DNA from: Xenoacremonium recifei | Taxonomy: Eukaryota > Ascomycota > Sordariomycetes > Hypocreales > Nectriaceae | DNA: 64,000 bases | Assembly: GCA_012184525.1 (NCBI GenBank) | Contig: WOFQ01000002.1 | Location: 558,001 to 622,000 of the forward strand | Reading direction: 5' to 3' | Shown here: piece by piece, positions 23,504-34,572 of the stretch | How positions within the stretch are numbered: position 1 is the stretch's first letter | Layout of the letters: each line of letters opens with the position of its first letter | Notes under the pieces: generated by a model | The model's input: the letters and a program-made list of their open reading frames with translations, nothing else | Told to the model about the DNA's origin: nothing | The model's database searches: none | Made by a program: the position numbers and the translations under genes

Positions 23504-26092
23504 ATGGACCTGTCGCAGCACCCCCAGCAGCAGCAGCATCAGCCGACGACGACACTCCCGCACCACCACGCCCAGCAGCATCAGCTTCAGCTCCAGCAGC
23601 AACAGCAGCAATTCCACGCCTACGGGGCGGCAGCCGCTGCTCACGGGAGCCATCTCCATGCTGCCCTGACGCCCAGCTCCGCCTCCACTACAACCGTCAC
23701 ATCTCCGGCCTCCGTCTCTCACCGGGGCACTTCGGCCAGCATGACCGGACCCATGCGGGACTACGAGGACCCCGAGGAGATGGACGCCTCATTGAACAAC
23801 GGCGATGAGCCACCTAAGAAGAAGCAGAAGCGCAACAAGCCTACGCTCTCATGCCACGAGTGCGTTGAAAGGAAGACCAAGGTGGGTGTTTTGTTTTGTT
23901 CCTCTTGTCACTCTGACGGATTTTTTTTTTTTGGTATATTACATACCTGCCTCGACATTCCACTTACACGAACTTCATCTCACCTCACTTACGCACCCAA
24001 CAATCCCAGGTCACCCTTACCCAGAACTAGGATCATTACATCTTATCCGTTCTGGGTTAAGGAACCTACTGCAGGTCTTATTTAGCCTGTCAACACCAAT
24101 TTCGTGCTGCAATTCGGCTTTAACGAGCATATCCCCACGCCTTGGGCCAGACCAGGCCAGGTGGATGCATCCACTTCCCCAGGTCTTCCGTATCTCACAA
24201 CGATTGTCATCCTGGTTGTTCACTTACACAAACCCTTCACTGCAACCCTGTCAATGGTGTCTCTCGTTACTGACAATCTCCTTGTAGTGTGACCGAGGTC
24301 GACCACACTGCCTTGCTTGTAAGTCATCAACACTGCAATTATGAAACTACGATGCTAATCTCTCACAGGCATCAAGCGCCAGACCGACTGCAAGTATGCT
24401 CATGTCGCGAATCTTCTCGAGTACGTTCATGATCACTTCCTCTCCAGGCTTGCTGACTCGCTAACGGCCAAATAGGGAGACCACCCGGTCTGCAGCCAAT
24501 GGGCGGCGGATGACGAAACCCCCTAAGAAGAAGTCGGGGTCTACGGAAAAGACATTAATCCCAAATATCGCGGATAGAGGCATGACCAGCAACCCAGCCA
24601 TCACTTCTAGGGGTGCAGTGGCGCTCTCAACCGGGCTTTTGTCCAATGTTCCCTATTCTCTGCCAACGGCCAGTAATGTCTTCGGCATCGGATCGGAACA
24701 CCCGTTTGCCAACTATTGGACTTGCGAGGGTGGCTTGCCCGAGGTCATCTCCGTCCTGCCGGAGAAGATCCAGGCCGACATCCTTCTTGGGCGATATTTC
24801 GAATGTGTTGACCCCGTATACCCAATGATCCACCGACAAACATTCTATGCCGACTATGAGCACTTCTGGCAAATGGCCCAGCAAGAAAAGCACGAGGTCG
24901 ATGCCTCGTTCGTGGCTTTGATGTTTGTTATGCTGGCTCTCGGCACTCAGTTTGTCACGACATCGACTTCATCACGGGAGAGGAAGCAGACAGCCGAGTT
25001 CTATGCGTCTGCGAGCAATCAGGCGCTGCGCATGTCGTCATACCTGAGCTCTGCATCGCTGCGCTCGATCCAGGCCATGGTGCTCATCACGTACTTTCTC
25101 ATCAATGATAACCATGCCTCCGATGGCTGGGCTTTTGCTGGCATTTTGATTAGGCAGGCGTATGCCATGGGTCTACATCGCGATCCAAATATTGGTATGT
25201 AAAATGAGCACGTTGGAAGACTGGGCTCAACGCTGACTTGACGCGATAGTCACCCCGAATGCTAGCTTGTTCGAGAAGCAACAACGACGAAAGCTGTGGC
25301 AGGCAGTGCTTCTTCAGGATACCTTCTTAACGGTTCTTTTATCACTGCCACCATCTGCGACTCATACCGATGTATCTGTCGAAGATCTACTGGATGACAG
25401 CTCGTCTATAGCGAACAGTGACCCCACGGACACGGCATATATCCGAGGCTCGTGGACTCTCGCCAACCTGGTGCAAGAGACCATATGTTCCCCCCGGTCC
25501 CTGGACTTGCCTATAAGCACGACGTCGCGACACAAATCGAAGCTGATTGCAGACTTTCGGGCCGTGTATCGATCTTTCCCTGACGTATTCCGGTCCTGGG
25601 ACCCAGAGAGCATTACGTTGTTGGCCAAGACCAACAAACGGGTTGTTCGACAGACCTTGTTTCTGACCAGCAACTACTTCCATAACCTGATGCTGGTACA
25701 CGCCTCGGAAAGCCCCGATATCCCGACGAACATCCGCGGTGCACTGGAAGCAGCCCACGACGCCATCAGCGCATTCTTCCTGCTGTTCCAACTACTGGAG
25801 ACGGAGGCTCGAGTATGGTGGGTGTTTAATCATCGAGCGTTCTTGGAGGCACTTTGCATTGGAAACATTCTAGTGGAGGCCACGAAGGAGCCCAACGGGA
25901 CGGAAACGCTGACCCGGGATCCCTTGTATGTTCGAGCGAGAGCGGATATCAGTAAGTTCTGGGTGGCCAGCGTGTCAAATTGGCTTGCTAACTATCGTGA
26001 CAGCGAGAATGATTCAGATCATGCAGCTTATGGGAGAGGACTCGGAGGTGGCTCGGACGCGTGTGCAGGTGCTTAGCGAGTTTCTCGTGTAG
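23504..26092 (+). CDS. Zn2Cys6 transcription factor with fungal-specific regulatory domain
   Basis: Nuclear DNA-binding regulator, target unknown. Six exons: 23504-23881, 24288-24318, 24369-24420, 24476-25194, 25250-25951 and 26004-26092, giving 656 residues with all phases consistent. The first 60 residues are Gln/His-rich. The zinc cluster is C117-x2-C120-x6-C127-x6-C134-x2-C137-x6-C144, preceded by the basic PPKKKQKRNK. It is split by a 406-base intron just before C127 and a second intron inside the codon of C137. The rest, from about 200, resembles the fungal_trans domain of xylanolytic-type regulators (LLGRYFECVDPVYPMIHRQT; later WAFAGILIRQAYAMGLHRDP). A GTG above the ATG is in frame but not a likely start. 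The last intron moves the reading frame so that the end is VQVLSEFLV. I cannot assign an orthologue. Confidence 0.92.
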
Positions 26093-27081
26093 AATACGTA
26101 CGGACGGAGTCGAGGCATCGATGGGCTGGCATTTTGTCTAAAAGAGTGAATTTGAATGTTGTACAGTTACTATTGCAGGACCCATAGCCAATGAAAGGCT
26201 TTACCGCTTGACATCTCCGTTGGCACACGGCGCTTTGATGTGGCCAGGCGAATGTATTACTCGCTCGGCATCGGCGAAACCGCCCGGATCCGGGCCTGTG
26301 GGGATGCCGATTCTCGTCCCCACTTTTGGCCGGTGTGGATCGGATTGGACGGGAGATGAGATTTCTGCTCCTTGAATCGCAGTCTATCCAACAGTCCGTA
26401 TTATCGGACAGTCCTGCCGCCGCACGAATATGACTCCATCTCGAGGCACAATGGTATTATACTGCACCAGGATCGCCCTCGTCCCGGGCTAGGCGGCACC
26501 GAAGCTCCAGGGCCAAGCTGCCCCACGAAGACACCAGGGGGGGCCTAACGGAGGGGGGCTGAGAAGGGGACTCGTCAGCTCGTCGGTGCTGATTGGCCAG
26601 ATGCGGGCTACAGGGCTGGTCGGGTGGGTTGATGGGATGCTGGTGATTGCGCAGCTCGCCCACTTCAGGATGGCGGCATGCCGGGAACGCCTCTGGCAGT
26701 GCCTTGCGCTCCCGTTTCTCGCCCAGCAGATCTCGCTGGCGGCGATTTTCCCTCCCCATTCATTTCCCAATCTTGAACTTCGTCGACTTTCAGTCGCATT
26801 GCCCCCCTGTGATTGGGCTTATCCCCTCCGACGTGACGTGGTTTTCGATCCCCCCCCACCCGCTATTCCGTGGTATGTGAAGTGCGATACGCTCGACGTC
26901 TCGTTCGGGGCTTTCTGTTTTCGATCTCTTTCCTGTTTTCCTCAGCATTATTGGGCTGTAGCCTTGTGTGCTCTCTTTGTGTCTTTCCGCCTGTTTCAAA
27001 CCTACTGTCTTTCGATCTCTTCGACTGTCCACGCAAACTCACATCCCGTGTTCGATCAGAGACATTGGTGGCCTAGACATC
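26093..27081. other. intergenic region before the His/Pro-rich membrane protein gene
   Basis: About 1 kb holding the 3' end of the Zn2Cys6 gene and the promoter of the next gene. The 26.85-27.06 kb part has T- and CT-rich tracts typical of a fungal core promoter and leader. No ORF with support. Confidence 0.5.
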
Positions 27082-29337
27082 ATGCGCGGCCTCACCAAGG
27101 CTGCCGCGCTCCTGCTGGCGCCGGCGCTGGCACGAGCTTCACACCATGGCCTCGAAGGTAAGAATCAACGGAAACCTTCGAAAGTCGTTGATGGCTAACT
27201 CTAATCTTCAGAAACGGTGCCATCTGCCTATGTGACCTTGAACATTCCAGTTGGCGAACACACGACTGCTGTTGTGGTGAGTAATTCTCTCTTCGCGTTG
27301 AAATGATAAGCCAGGGCTGATGCCTGGTGTAGATTGCCCGACTGGATGTCAATCAATCCGACGAGATCTGTGGTCCGGCCAAAGCCAAGATTAACGGCCA
27401 GTCACTCTCCCAAAATGCCGACGGCGTTGGCTCTGGATCCCTTTATCTCGAGCACGATGCCTTCATCGACGCCTCGTGGGCTTTCGACTGTGTCATGTCC
27501 GAGGGCGTTCCCCTGGAGCAGCTGCTGACCCTGACTGTCAAATCCCTCGATGGAGTCGCCGTGCCGGAGACGAGTTTCACTGCCAGCTTCCGCCAAACTA
27601 CCCCGGTGATGATCTCTGAGATTCAAGGTGCCGCTGCAATCGAATACTTCATCGAGGAGGTGAAGAAGGTTGGCGAGGTCCCGGAGAAGCCCCATCATGA
27701 GGCCCCTGAGCAAAACGACGAGCTCGAGATTGAGCTTCGAGAACTCGAGCTCCTCCGATTCAAGGCTCACGAACTCCACGAGATCATCCGCATGAAGGAG
27801 GAGGCCATCATCGCCAAGTTCGGCGGCGACATGGGGCCGCCTCACCACCCCCCTTTCCACCATGGGCCTCCTCCGCCGGAATTCGACCATCAGCCTCCGT
27901 TCTCCCTGGTCGACTGCGATAGCATCCAGTGTGTTGTCCGTGGCCTGGCCAATAAGGTCAAGCACACGGCTGGCAGACTATGCGGTGGAATGATGGGACA
28001 TGCGGGATTCCTGGCCAGCTGGGTCCGCCACGGCGACGACCACCCGCATTTCCCCAAGATGCACGACTTGGGCAAGCACAAGAACTGCTCGAAGCCGCAT
28101 CCTCCTCATCATGGTCCTCCCCACGGTCCTCCCCATGGTCCTCCTCCCCCTCATGGCCCTCCTCCTCCCGGCGAGCGACCCCCGTTCTGCCCTCCTTGCC
28201 ACGGTCCTCCCCCGCCGCCGCCTCCTCCTTTCGATGGTTTCCCTCATCCGTTCGGCCACTTCCCGCCGCCGCCTCCGCCTCCCCCGCCGTCCCCCCCGAT
28301 GCATCCCGAGCATCCCAAGCCTCCGGCGCCCCCTGCTCCCCCGAAGATGCCCGAGTTCCCGGACTTCCCTGAGTTCCAGGATTTCCCCGACTTCCCTGGG
28401 AGCCCTAAGCCCCATCACGAGCATGTTTCGGAGCATGACGAGGAGCATGACGAGGAGCACGGCAAGGAGCACCATCACCACTCTGCCCCCCCTCACATGA
28501 AGGACCATGACCATGAGGAGCACCGCGAGCACGGATTCGATGGTCCCCACGATGGTCCTGGCGAGCCTCACCCGCACCACGAGCATGAGCACGGTCCTGA
28601 AGCCCACGAGCACGGCGGGCCTGACCACATGAAGCACGGCGGATTCCACGGCCACCACCACGGTGTAAGTTTCAATATCTACCCCTGAACAGTGAACTCC
28701 AGATCTAATGCGTACGCAGCCTGACCACCACCCCTTCATCATCCACTTCGGCATGGCCGCCATCGCCTTCTGCATCTTCTCCCTCCTCGGCATCGGCTAC
28801 GTCCACCGCCGCGTCGCCCGTATGACCCCCGAGGGCCGCCGCTGCGCTCGCCGAATGCGCCACCTAACCCGCGAGGAGCGCCGCGCGCGCCGCTACGCCC
28901 GTCGCTCAGCCTTCCGGGGCTTCTTCCGCCGGCTGTTCCCCCGCTGGGCCGACGACGACGAGGAGAAGCATGCCATGCTGCACCACCGCTGCCACAGCGC
29001 CGACGAGCTCACCATGGAGCAGGAGATTGCGCAGTTCCGCGAGGCGGCCTTCATGGTCGAGGGCATGGTTGCCGCTGAGGAGGGTCGCTCGCAGCAGGCT
29101 GAGATGGTGCACCGCCAGCAGGCTCAGCCCCTGATGGCTCACAACACTGCCGCCGCTACGTACTCGGACTTTGTTGAGCATGAGGAGGAGGAGGAGCGCC
29201 TGCCCTCTTACGATGACGAGACCATTGACTCGTCCGTGATCTCGGATGGCTGCCGCTACACGCCCAACTCGTCAGACTACACACCCTCTACCAACGGCTC
29301 CAACGCTGACAACGTGCTCGGGGACTCGAAGCATTAG
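27082..29337 (+). CDS. type I membrane protein with His/Pro-rich ectodomain, function unknown
   Basis: Four exons (27082-27157, 27212-27276, 27333-28664, 28720-29337) give 696 residues. A signal peptide (MRGLTKAAALLLAPALARA) leads into a folded-looking ectodomain (about 26-180, opening ETVPSAYVTLNIPVG and containing single Cys residues near DEICGP and FDCVM), an acidic helical stretch with Glu/Leu heptads (about 190-240), then 250 residues dominated by Pro, His, Asp and Glu with PHGPP repeats and His-Glu clusters. One hydrophobic helix (about 497-517) follows, starting in FGMAAIAFCIF, then a basic stop-transfer and Arg-rich segment and a 180-residue cytoplasmic tail that ends acidic. The His clusters suggest metal or pH sensing at the cell surface or in the wall; that is inference from composition. 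I know no named family. The last intron sits exactly between ectodomain and membrane segment. Confidence 0.85.
28090..28290 (+). repeat. Pro/His-coding minisatellite-like repeats inside the membrane protein gene
   Basis: Tandem, slightly varied units around CCTCCCCAYGGT encode repeated PHGPP and poly-Pro. Such tracts expand and contract easily. They also create a long spurious reading frame on the opposite strand, which I disregard. Confidence 0.75.
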
Positions 29338-29669
29338 AGATCTACTTTGATGGCGACGTTCCCCCGACACCACTTTGCCCCCTTTTCCTCTTTTCATACT
29401 CTTCCACCATTGCATAGATTATACATGGGGTCCTAATTCTTGCGCGTCTTCCTTGGACCCCAGGATACCTACATCTCAACGTCTTGAGCGCCGTTTCTTT
29501 TTCCTCCCTGGGGTATTTGAGCCCATGGATGTATCTAGCATACCTATACACCGGCCATTTCTTTTTTCTATAGTGACTGTAAATGAAGAACTACACGAAA
29601 CGATGATGGATCAGATGAATGCCGCTTTCTCCAAAATTTCTAATCCGTGACGCCATGCTTGCTGTGTGA
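29338..29669. other. convergent 3' region
   Basis: 332 bases between the stop codons of two convergent genes; presumably both terminators. Nothing else seen. Confidence 0.6.
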
Positions 29670-30854
29670 CTACCCAAAGATGAACTCCTTGTAGTTTCGT
29701 GCTATTCGTCGAATTCCATCCTCCAGACCCCAGCCCTTGATCTCGCACACAGAGCGATACATCTCCTCGAGGGCAGCATCCATATCTTCGCCCGCAGTAT
29801 GCAGGTCACTCTCAATGAGCACACAGTCATCCGGCACCGTAGCCAGAACACCTTTGAGTTTAGACCGGCCGTTGTCAGTGCCCATGTTGATAGCAGATGA
29901 GAACGACACAAAGACCTTTGCAGGTACCGCCGGGTGGAAATACTGCTTCAGCATATCGGGCCCGCCGCTGTACGAATGCAGGCATATCCTTGGTGGAAAC
30001 GGTCTCTCCCTGTCGTCCTCATCACTCTCAGAGTCCGAAAAGTCCTCTGCCCCTGGCGCAACGCGCCGCTGCTGCCTCTTCGACACAACCTCTCGTTCAA
30101 AGCCTTTCCAGCAGCCTGCCAGCGTCTCATATAGCATGCCATGTGCTTGAACACCGTGCACGCTCACAGCGCGGCGCAGTCGACCAGCAAGACGGAGCTG
30201 GGCGCGCAGCACGGCGGCTTGGTGCGGCATACGCACGCGGTAGGGACTTAGGAGCCGGCCCTCACGGCCACCGGGGGTGAGGGAAGCATCACGGTCTGAG
30301 TCCGGATGCCACGGCTGTGGAAGACGAAAGGCCTTGTCAAGCCCGACTTCGCCGATCAGGGCTAGGGGGTGGGATTTGAGACGGGTGGTGGTTGCGGAGA
30401 GGAAGGCGGAGAGCGGAGTGGGAGGGGGCAGAGAAGCAACGAAATCTGCGGATGGCGCGGGGATGAGGACAGCTGCGTAGTGATCGTCCTTGGCCTTGTC
30501 TGCTTCCTCAGGTGTCATATCGCCAGATGGCCGCTCAGTATCATCAAGCAGTTGGTGGGAGAACCAGGGATGCCAGCCAAAGGAGGGCACAACAGAGGTA
30601 GACGCTGATGCTGATGCTGAGCCATCCTCCGACATCAGGGCCCGGTCTGGGCCGCCGAGCTGGCGTGCAACGTCGGCGACCAGGTCCTGATCCTGCGAGC
30701 GGGTGGCCATAATGGTGAGTGTGCGAGCGCGCATCGACGGGATGCAGGCCACGGTGGCCATGGTGTCGGTAGGGTGGCAGTGGGCGTCGAAGAGGGTGAG
30801 GCCGGCCGGGAGGGGAGGTCCAGGAAGGGCCGGAGGGCGATCACGATGGCACAT
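29670..30854 (-). CDS. scn1: TatD-family metal-dependent hydrolase, Cut9-interacting Scn1-like
   Basis: 394 residues, no intron. TatD proteins are TIM-barrel metallohydrolases with DNase activity; the fungal branch is named after fission yeast Scn1, which interacts with the anaphase-promoting-complex subunit Cut9. Metal-site motifs are all present and in order: DAHCHPTD (residues about 23-30, the HxH pair), FGWHPWF, the Glu in LIGEVGLD, the His in SVHGVQAHG, the His in CLHSYSGG, and the Asp in LIESDLH. An acidic insert of about 25 residues (DSESDEDD) lies before the CLHSYSGG strand. The start at 30854 puts a short Pro-rich leader in front of the barrel. Divergent from the small membrane protein gene across 805 bases. 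The family is clear; the APC link is only by homology. Confidence 0.9.
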   Translation of the reverse strand: MCHRDRPPALPGPPLPAGLTLFDAHCHPTDTMATVACIPSMRARTLTIMATRSQDQDLVADVARQLGGPDRALMSEDGSASASASTSVVPSFGWHPWFSHQLLDDTERPSGDMTPEEADKAKDDHYAAVLIPAPSADFVASLPPPTPLSAFLSATTTRLKSHPLALIGEVGLDKAFRLPQPWHPDSDRDASLTPGGREGRLLSPYRVRMPHQAAVLRAQLRLAGRLRRAVSVHGVQAHGMLYETLAGCWKGFEREVVSKRQQRRVAPGAEDFSDSESDEDDRERPFPPRICLHSYSGGPDMLKQYFHPAVPAKVFVSFSSAINMGTDNGRSKLKGVLATVPDDCVLIESDLHTAGEDMDAALEEMYRSVCEIKGWGLEDGIRRIARNYKEFIFG

Positions 30855-31659
30855 TGTGTGTGTGCAGAGTCAAATGCAAGAGAAAGGAGTGTGTTTGCAG
30901 CAAGCAACAGTATCAAGTGAGGCTCGCTGGCTGGATGTCACGGATCACGATGGCTGCCGGTCCGGGGAAGAAGCCGCCCGGCCAGGGTCGAACGGCTCTG
31001 CGGGGTGACGTTTGACTGATGCCACTAGGAAATGCGTCTGCTGCAGGTCGCCACTTGCGGCCCTGGCGAGGCGGCAGAGGGCAGGGCCTTCTGATAGTGA
31101 TGGCAGCCCGCAGGCGACGGGAAGCACTTCTGCGGAGGCTGTCCGAGGTTATGCCTGTCCTGCAATCTCGACTCATGTGCATCGCGACCAAAGAGGCTCG
31201 AAGCCTGCATTATGCAGATTGCGGGGGATCAGATGTGGGGCAGGTTGGTCCCTTCCAAGCCCAGGCCTCTATCGGACGCTCTCACATGTGATTGCCTTCT
31301 CTCGACTGACCACCAACCAGACGACTCCATGGGCCATCCATCCCAACTCTCCCTCCCTCCCTCCTCCTCCTCCCATATCTCTTACGCCGCATGTTGGTTG
31401 CATTCCAGAGCAGCTTCGCCTTCTTCTTCTTCTCTTCTCTTATCCGCCCGTCGAGATAAGGGATTCTTCTGTCCCCCTTCCCGTCCCTGGATCCTGTCTC
31501 ACTTCTGCATCCATCTCCCCCCTCTCGTGTCTCGCCATAAATCCGGGGTGCAGCATCATCATCATCATCATCCATCATCTCCTTAGCTCCCCGAGCACCC
31601 TCACGAGTCATCACCTCCATCCCCGGCGTCATGTCCTGATATCCATCCAATTTGCTGCC
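30855..31659. other. divergent promoter region
   Basis: 805 bases between the starts of the TatD-type gene (minus) and the small membrane protein gene (plus). The 31.3-31.6 kb part is CT-rich and ends in a short CAT trinucleotide run (about 31556-31575), as expected of a leader for the plus-strand gene. An in-frame open stretch reaches back to 31012, but its composition is that of promoter DNA. Confidence 0.6.
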
Positions 31660-32397
31660 ATGGCTCTGCTCAATCCCGTCTACGCCTTCTTGGTGCCCTT
31701 CCTCGTCATCGTCACCGTGCCTCTCGCCATCTTCGCCGGCATTACAACAACTGTCGCCTTCACCGTACTGATTCTTCGCGTCCTCGCTGTCTACATCGAC
31801 GTCGCCCTGTCTCTCGTCCCGGGCTACCTCGGCGGCCGTAAGCCACGCCAGTTGCGATATGCTGCGAGCACCGGGTCGCCTCCCAACGGCGGTAGTATCT
31901 CGCCCGTTTCGACGCCACTGCGCAGCCGCCGCCGACATCGTCGCAGCTCCAGCGCTCTCTCTGCAGGCACGGCTACGCCCCTCGGCGAAGGTGCCCCTAC
32001 GACATTAGGTCTGATGCCGAGCATTGGGCCCGAACGTGACTTCGAAGGCATCGGCGGCTGGCGCATCAACACCGGTGATGATGACGATCTCTGGACCACC
32101 ATCAACTCGCGTCTCGAGCTGCCCGACAAGCAGCATTGCCGTAACCATCACCGCTCCCCGTCAGGGCCTACCACTCCCGGTGACGGCGGCTACCTCATGA
32201 TGAAGAAAGGACGTTCGCCGCCCAGCCCCGAGGTCAAGCGCGTCGCCGCATCGCCCAATAGCTCTCGAACACGCACCCCCTCAGGTCCGCGGATGGGCTT
32301 TATCCCTGGCAAATCACATGCCCCCGATGGTTACTTTCCCATGATCAAGACATCGCCCAAGAAGAGGCTGTCTCCGCCAGGATTAGTTGATGCATAG
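31660..32397 (+). CDS. small membrane protein with hydrophobic N-terminus, unknown function
   Basis: 245 residues without an intron. I recognise no named family. The first 60 residues hold two closely spaced hydrophobic helices (about 8-30 and 33-55: MALLNPVYAFLVPFLVIVTV, then ILRVLAVYIDVALSLVPGYL), after which the chain is basic and Ser/Pro-rich with a run of Arg/His (LRSRRRHRRSSSA, about 85-97) and many SP and TP sites. That suggests an integral membrane protein with a long phosphorylated cytosolic tail. Short motifs such as GGWRINTGDDDDLW (about 127-140), GYLMMKKGRSPPSP and GYFPMIKTSPKKR near the C-terminus look constrained. The start is the ATG at 31660, well placed before the first hydrophobic helix. 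Confidence 0.75.
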   Translation: MALLNPVYAFLVPFLVIVTVPLAIFAGITTTVAFTVLILRVLAVYIDVALSLVPGYLGGRKPRQLRYAASTGSPPNGGSISPVSTPLRSRRRHRRSSSALSAGTATPLGEGAPTTLGLMPSIGPERDFEGIGGWRINTGDDDDLWTTINSRLELPDKQHCRNHHRSPSGPTTPGDGGYLMMKKGRSPPSPEVKRVAASPNSSRTRTPSGPRMGFIPGKSHAPDGYFPMIKTSPKKRLSPPGLVDA

Positions 32398-32796
32398 CAT
32401 GCTCGGCTCCCCTCCACTCTGCGCACCAAAGAGAGTAATGTTATTATGAATGTCTCATGTATATCACGGCCTCAAGACGAAGGAACTGTGAAGGAGGAAA
32501 GGTTACCTAAAAGGGATTTTGTCTCTGTTACGGACTCGCGGCGTTTTAGGATGCGGCACAGAATAAGGTCAAAGATTTAGCGACGTATGAATACACGAGG
32601 TTAAAAGGTCAGGTACGTATGGATTGCTTTGGGTCACCATAATAATAATGAATGAACAAAACCGCCGACATCTCTTTCCAACCGTGTACTCTGTCCAAAG
32701 TGGCCGTAAACCTCAGCCTGGTATCGAATCCATCAATATCAAACGCCCTGACGCCAGCATCATCGCCTTCATCATAATCTCCCAGTCCCATCCAGC
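32398..32796. other. convergent 3' region
   Basis: 399 bases between the convergent stops of the small membrane protein gene and spc24. Presumably both polyadenylation regions; nothing else seen. Confidence 0.6.
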
Positions 32797-33454
32797 TCAG
32801 AGCGTTTGCCAAAAGTAATTCGCGTAGAAGTACCGTGAAAACTTCTTGTCCATGTTCACCACGTGCACATCCCCCTTCCGATCATTCCGCACAACCGCCC
32901 TCTTGAACTCCCCGCCCTCACCACCCTCCCGCTCAATATCAATCCCCAAGCTGCGATACACCTTGAGCCGCAGCAACACCTCATCATCCACAGCATCGCG
33001 CCGCCGAGTCGCCTCATCGCCCTCCACGCCCTGCACCTCCAGCTCCTGCAGACGCGCGCTCAGATCGGCCGCAGCCTGGGCCAGGCGCTCGGCCTCCATC
33101 TCGGCGTCGGCGGCAGCTTTGGCGGTGCGGAATTTGTCGGTGTCGAGGCGGGCGATGCGCGACGCGTGCGCCGCGGAGGAGTGGCCGGCGAGGAGGTCGT
33201 CGTGGTGCGCGGTTTGGGTGGCGAGCGTGCGGGTTAGGCGCTTGAGGGAGTTCTCGGCGTCGCGGACGCGAAGGTCGCGGGCTTGTTGCAGGGTGGAGAG
33301 AGATTCGGTGATGCGCGCGACGGCGGATTTGTCGGGCGCAATGTTGAAGTTGTTGATGGTGTGGTGGATGAGCTGGTTTGTATTAGAGCCTGTCCTCGGG
33401 GGTTTATGGGCGTATAGAGGTACTTACGGTCGCGGGTTCCTCGGCGAGCAACAT
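32797..33454 (-). CDS. spc24: kinetochore protein Spc24 (Ndc80 complex)
   Basis: Spc24 pairs with Spc25 to anchor the Ndc80-Nuf2 microtubule-binding arms to the inner kinetochore. Two exons (33454-33428 and 33372-32797) with a 55-base intron give 200 residues, a normal length. The N-terminal exon encodes only MLLAEEPAT; exon 2 continues LIHHTINNFNIAPDKSAVAR, followed by a long coiled coil (about 35-130) and the C-terminal RWD-fold domain ending GDVHVVNMDKKFSRYFYANY, the most conserved part of fungal Spc24. Divergent from fis1 across 486 bases. The gene has unusually high G+C in the coiled-coil part. The short first exon means the start would be missed in an unspliced reading. Confidence 0.93.
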
Positions 33455-33940
33455 CTTGACGGTGTTGAAAGTAGAGACCAAGTTCCGAGATTTGTCGTCG
33501 ACTTTGCAAGGCAAGTTGCGATGGTTTACACTGCGAAGGGTTGTTCTTGATGACGAAAATATAATTACGAACGGGGTCCAGTTCTGTGACCAAGTTGGTG
33601 TTGTCCGTGCATCCAGCGCTGTTTCCTCCGTCACCCCGGCGACAATCAGCTTATCGCGTCTCCACCCACTCCGCGCCCGAACAGCCGAACTTGAGCCGGC
33701 CACGCCCGTCGTCATCGCCCGCCACAGGCCGAAGCCAGCTCTCAAAGGCATCAGATGTCAAAAGCCAGCAGCAGCCTTTCTCCAGCTGCATCTCCAAGCC
33801 ACTTTTCGCATCCACCAACGTGCAGCTCTCTGGCCTTCCTCCCTCCACCGTTCGTCTCGGAAGAGCTTCATTCAACTTTTCTTAGTGCATGAAATAACCA
33901 TCTCCTCTTTTCCCTCGTTTCCTTCACAGTCCTGGTCACG
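33455..33940. promoter_or_regulatory. bidirectional promoter of spc24 and fis1
   Basis: 486 bases between the divergent start codons; both genes must be driven from here. CT-rich stretches appear just above the fis1 start. No specific operator motif that I can defend. Confidence 0.6.
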
Positions 33941-34572
33941 ATGCCAACGGAACTTCCATGTGAGTCCCACCTGATCTTGACGCCTTCGTTCCGAGACCAT
34001 TGAGAACTGACCCGCCTCTAGATGCTCTCGACGCCGAGACGTACGCACTACAACTACTCCATGATTCTTGATCACGCTTCTAATCATGTCTCAGGCCTCT
34101 GAACTCCTCAGAGCTCAACGTCCTGCGCGCGCAATATGAAAAAGAAGGCGAAATGGCCGGTGTCCAGACCAAGTTCAACTACGCCTGGGTACATCTCCTC
34201 CCCTTCCATCTTTACCTCCTCTCACTAACCTGCCTTTCTCAGGGACTCGTCAAGTCCAACCAGCGCAACGACCAGCAACTCGGCGTCCGTCTCCTCTCCG
34301 ACATCTTCCGCATCTCCCCCGAGCGCCGCCGCGAGTGCCTCTACTACCTCGCCCTGGGCAACTACAAGTTGGGCAACTACGGCGAGGCCCGCCGCTACAA
34401 CGATCTTCTACTCGATAAGGAGCCTGCCAACCTCCAGGCTGCGAACTTGCGCCAACTCATCGACGACAAGGTTGCCAAGGAGGGCCTCATGGGTGTCGCT
34501 ATCCTCAGCGGCGTTGGTATCGCAGCTGGCGTGGTGGGTGCCTTCATCTTCAGGAACGCACGGAGGAGGTAG
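33941..34572 (+). CDS. fis1: mitochondrial fission protein Fis1
   Basis: Fis1 is a tail-anchored receptor on the outer mitochondrial and peroxisomal membranes that takes part in recruiting the dynamin Dnm1. Four exons: 33941-33959, 34022-34040, 34095-34188 and 34243-34572, giving 153 residues, the usual length. The product starts MPTELPYALDAETPLNSSEL, then a TPR-like helical bundle (about 20-120) with QTKFNYAWGLVKS, the GVRLLSDIF helix and the YYLALGNYKLGNYGEARRYND repeat region. The C-terminal membrane anchor (about 128-150, GVAILSGVGIAAGVVGAFIF) ends in RNARRR, the basic tail that directs insertion. The first two exons are only 19 bases each, so an unspliced reading would start wrongly at an internal Met at 34153. 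Confidence 0.96.

Noticed and set aside
27978..28793. 271-codon minus-strand ORF rich in Arg, Val and Leu
   Set aside because: Reverse reading of the Pro/His repeat tract of the membrane protein gene.
20349..29337. Possible secondary-metabolite or transport cluster around the Zn2Cys6 gene
   Set aside because: No polyketide, peptide or terpene synthase, P450 or transporter lies near it; the neighbours are unrelated.
31012..31659. Open frame extending the small membrane protein gene 216 codons upstream
   Set aside because: Promoter-like CT-rich DNA and a CAT run; the ATG at 31660 directly precedes a conserved-looking hydrophobic helix.
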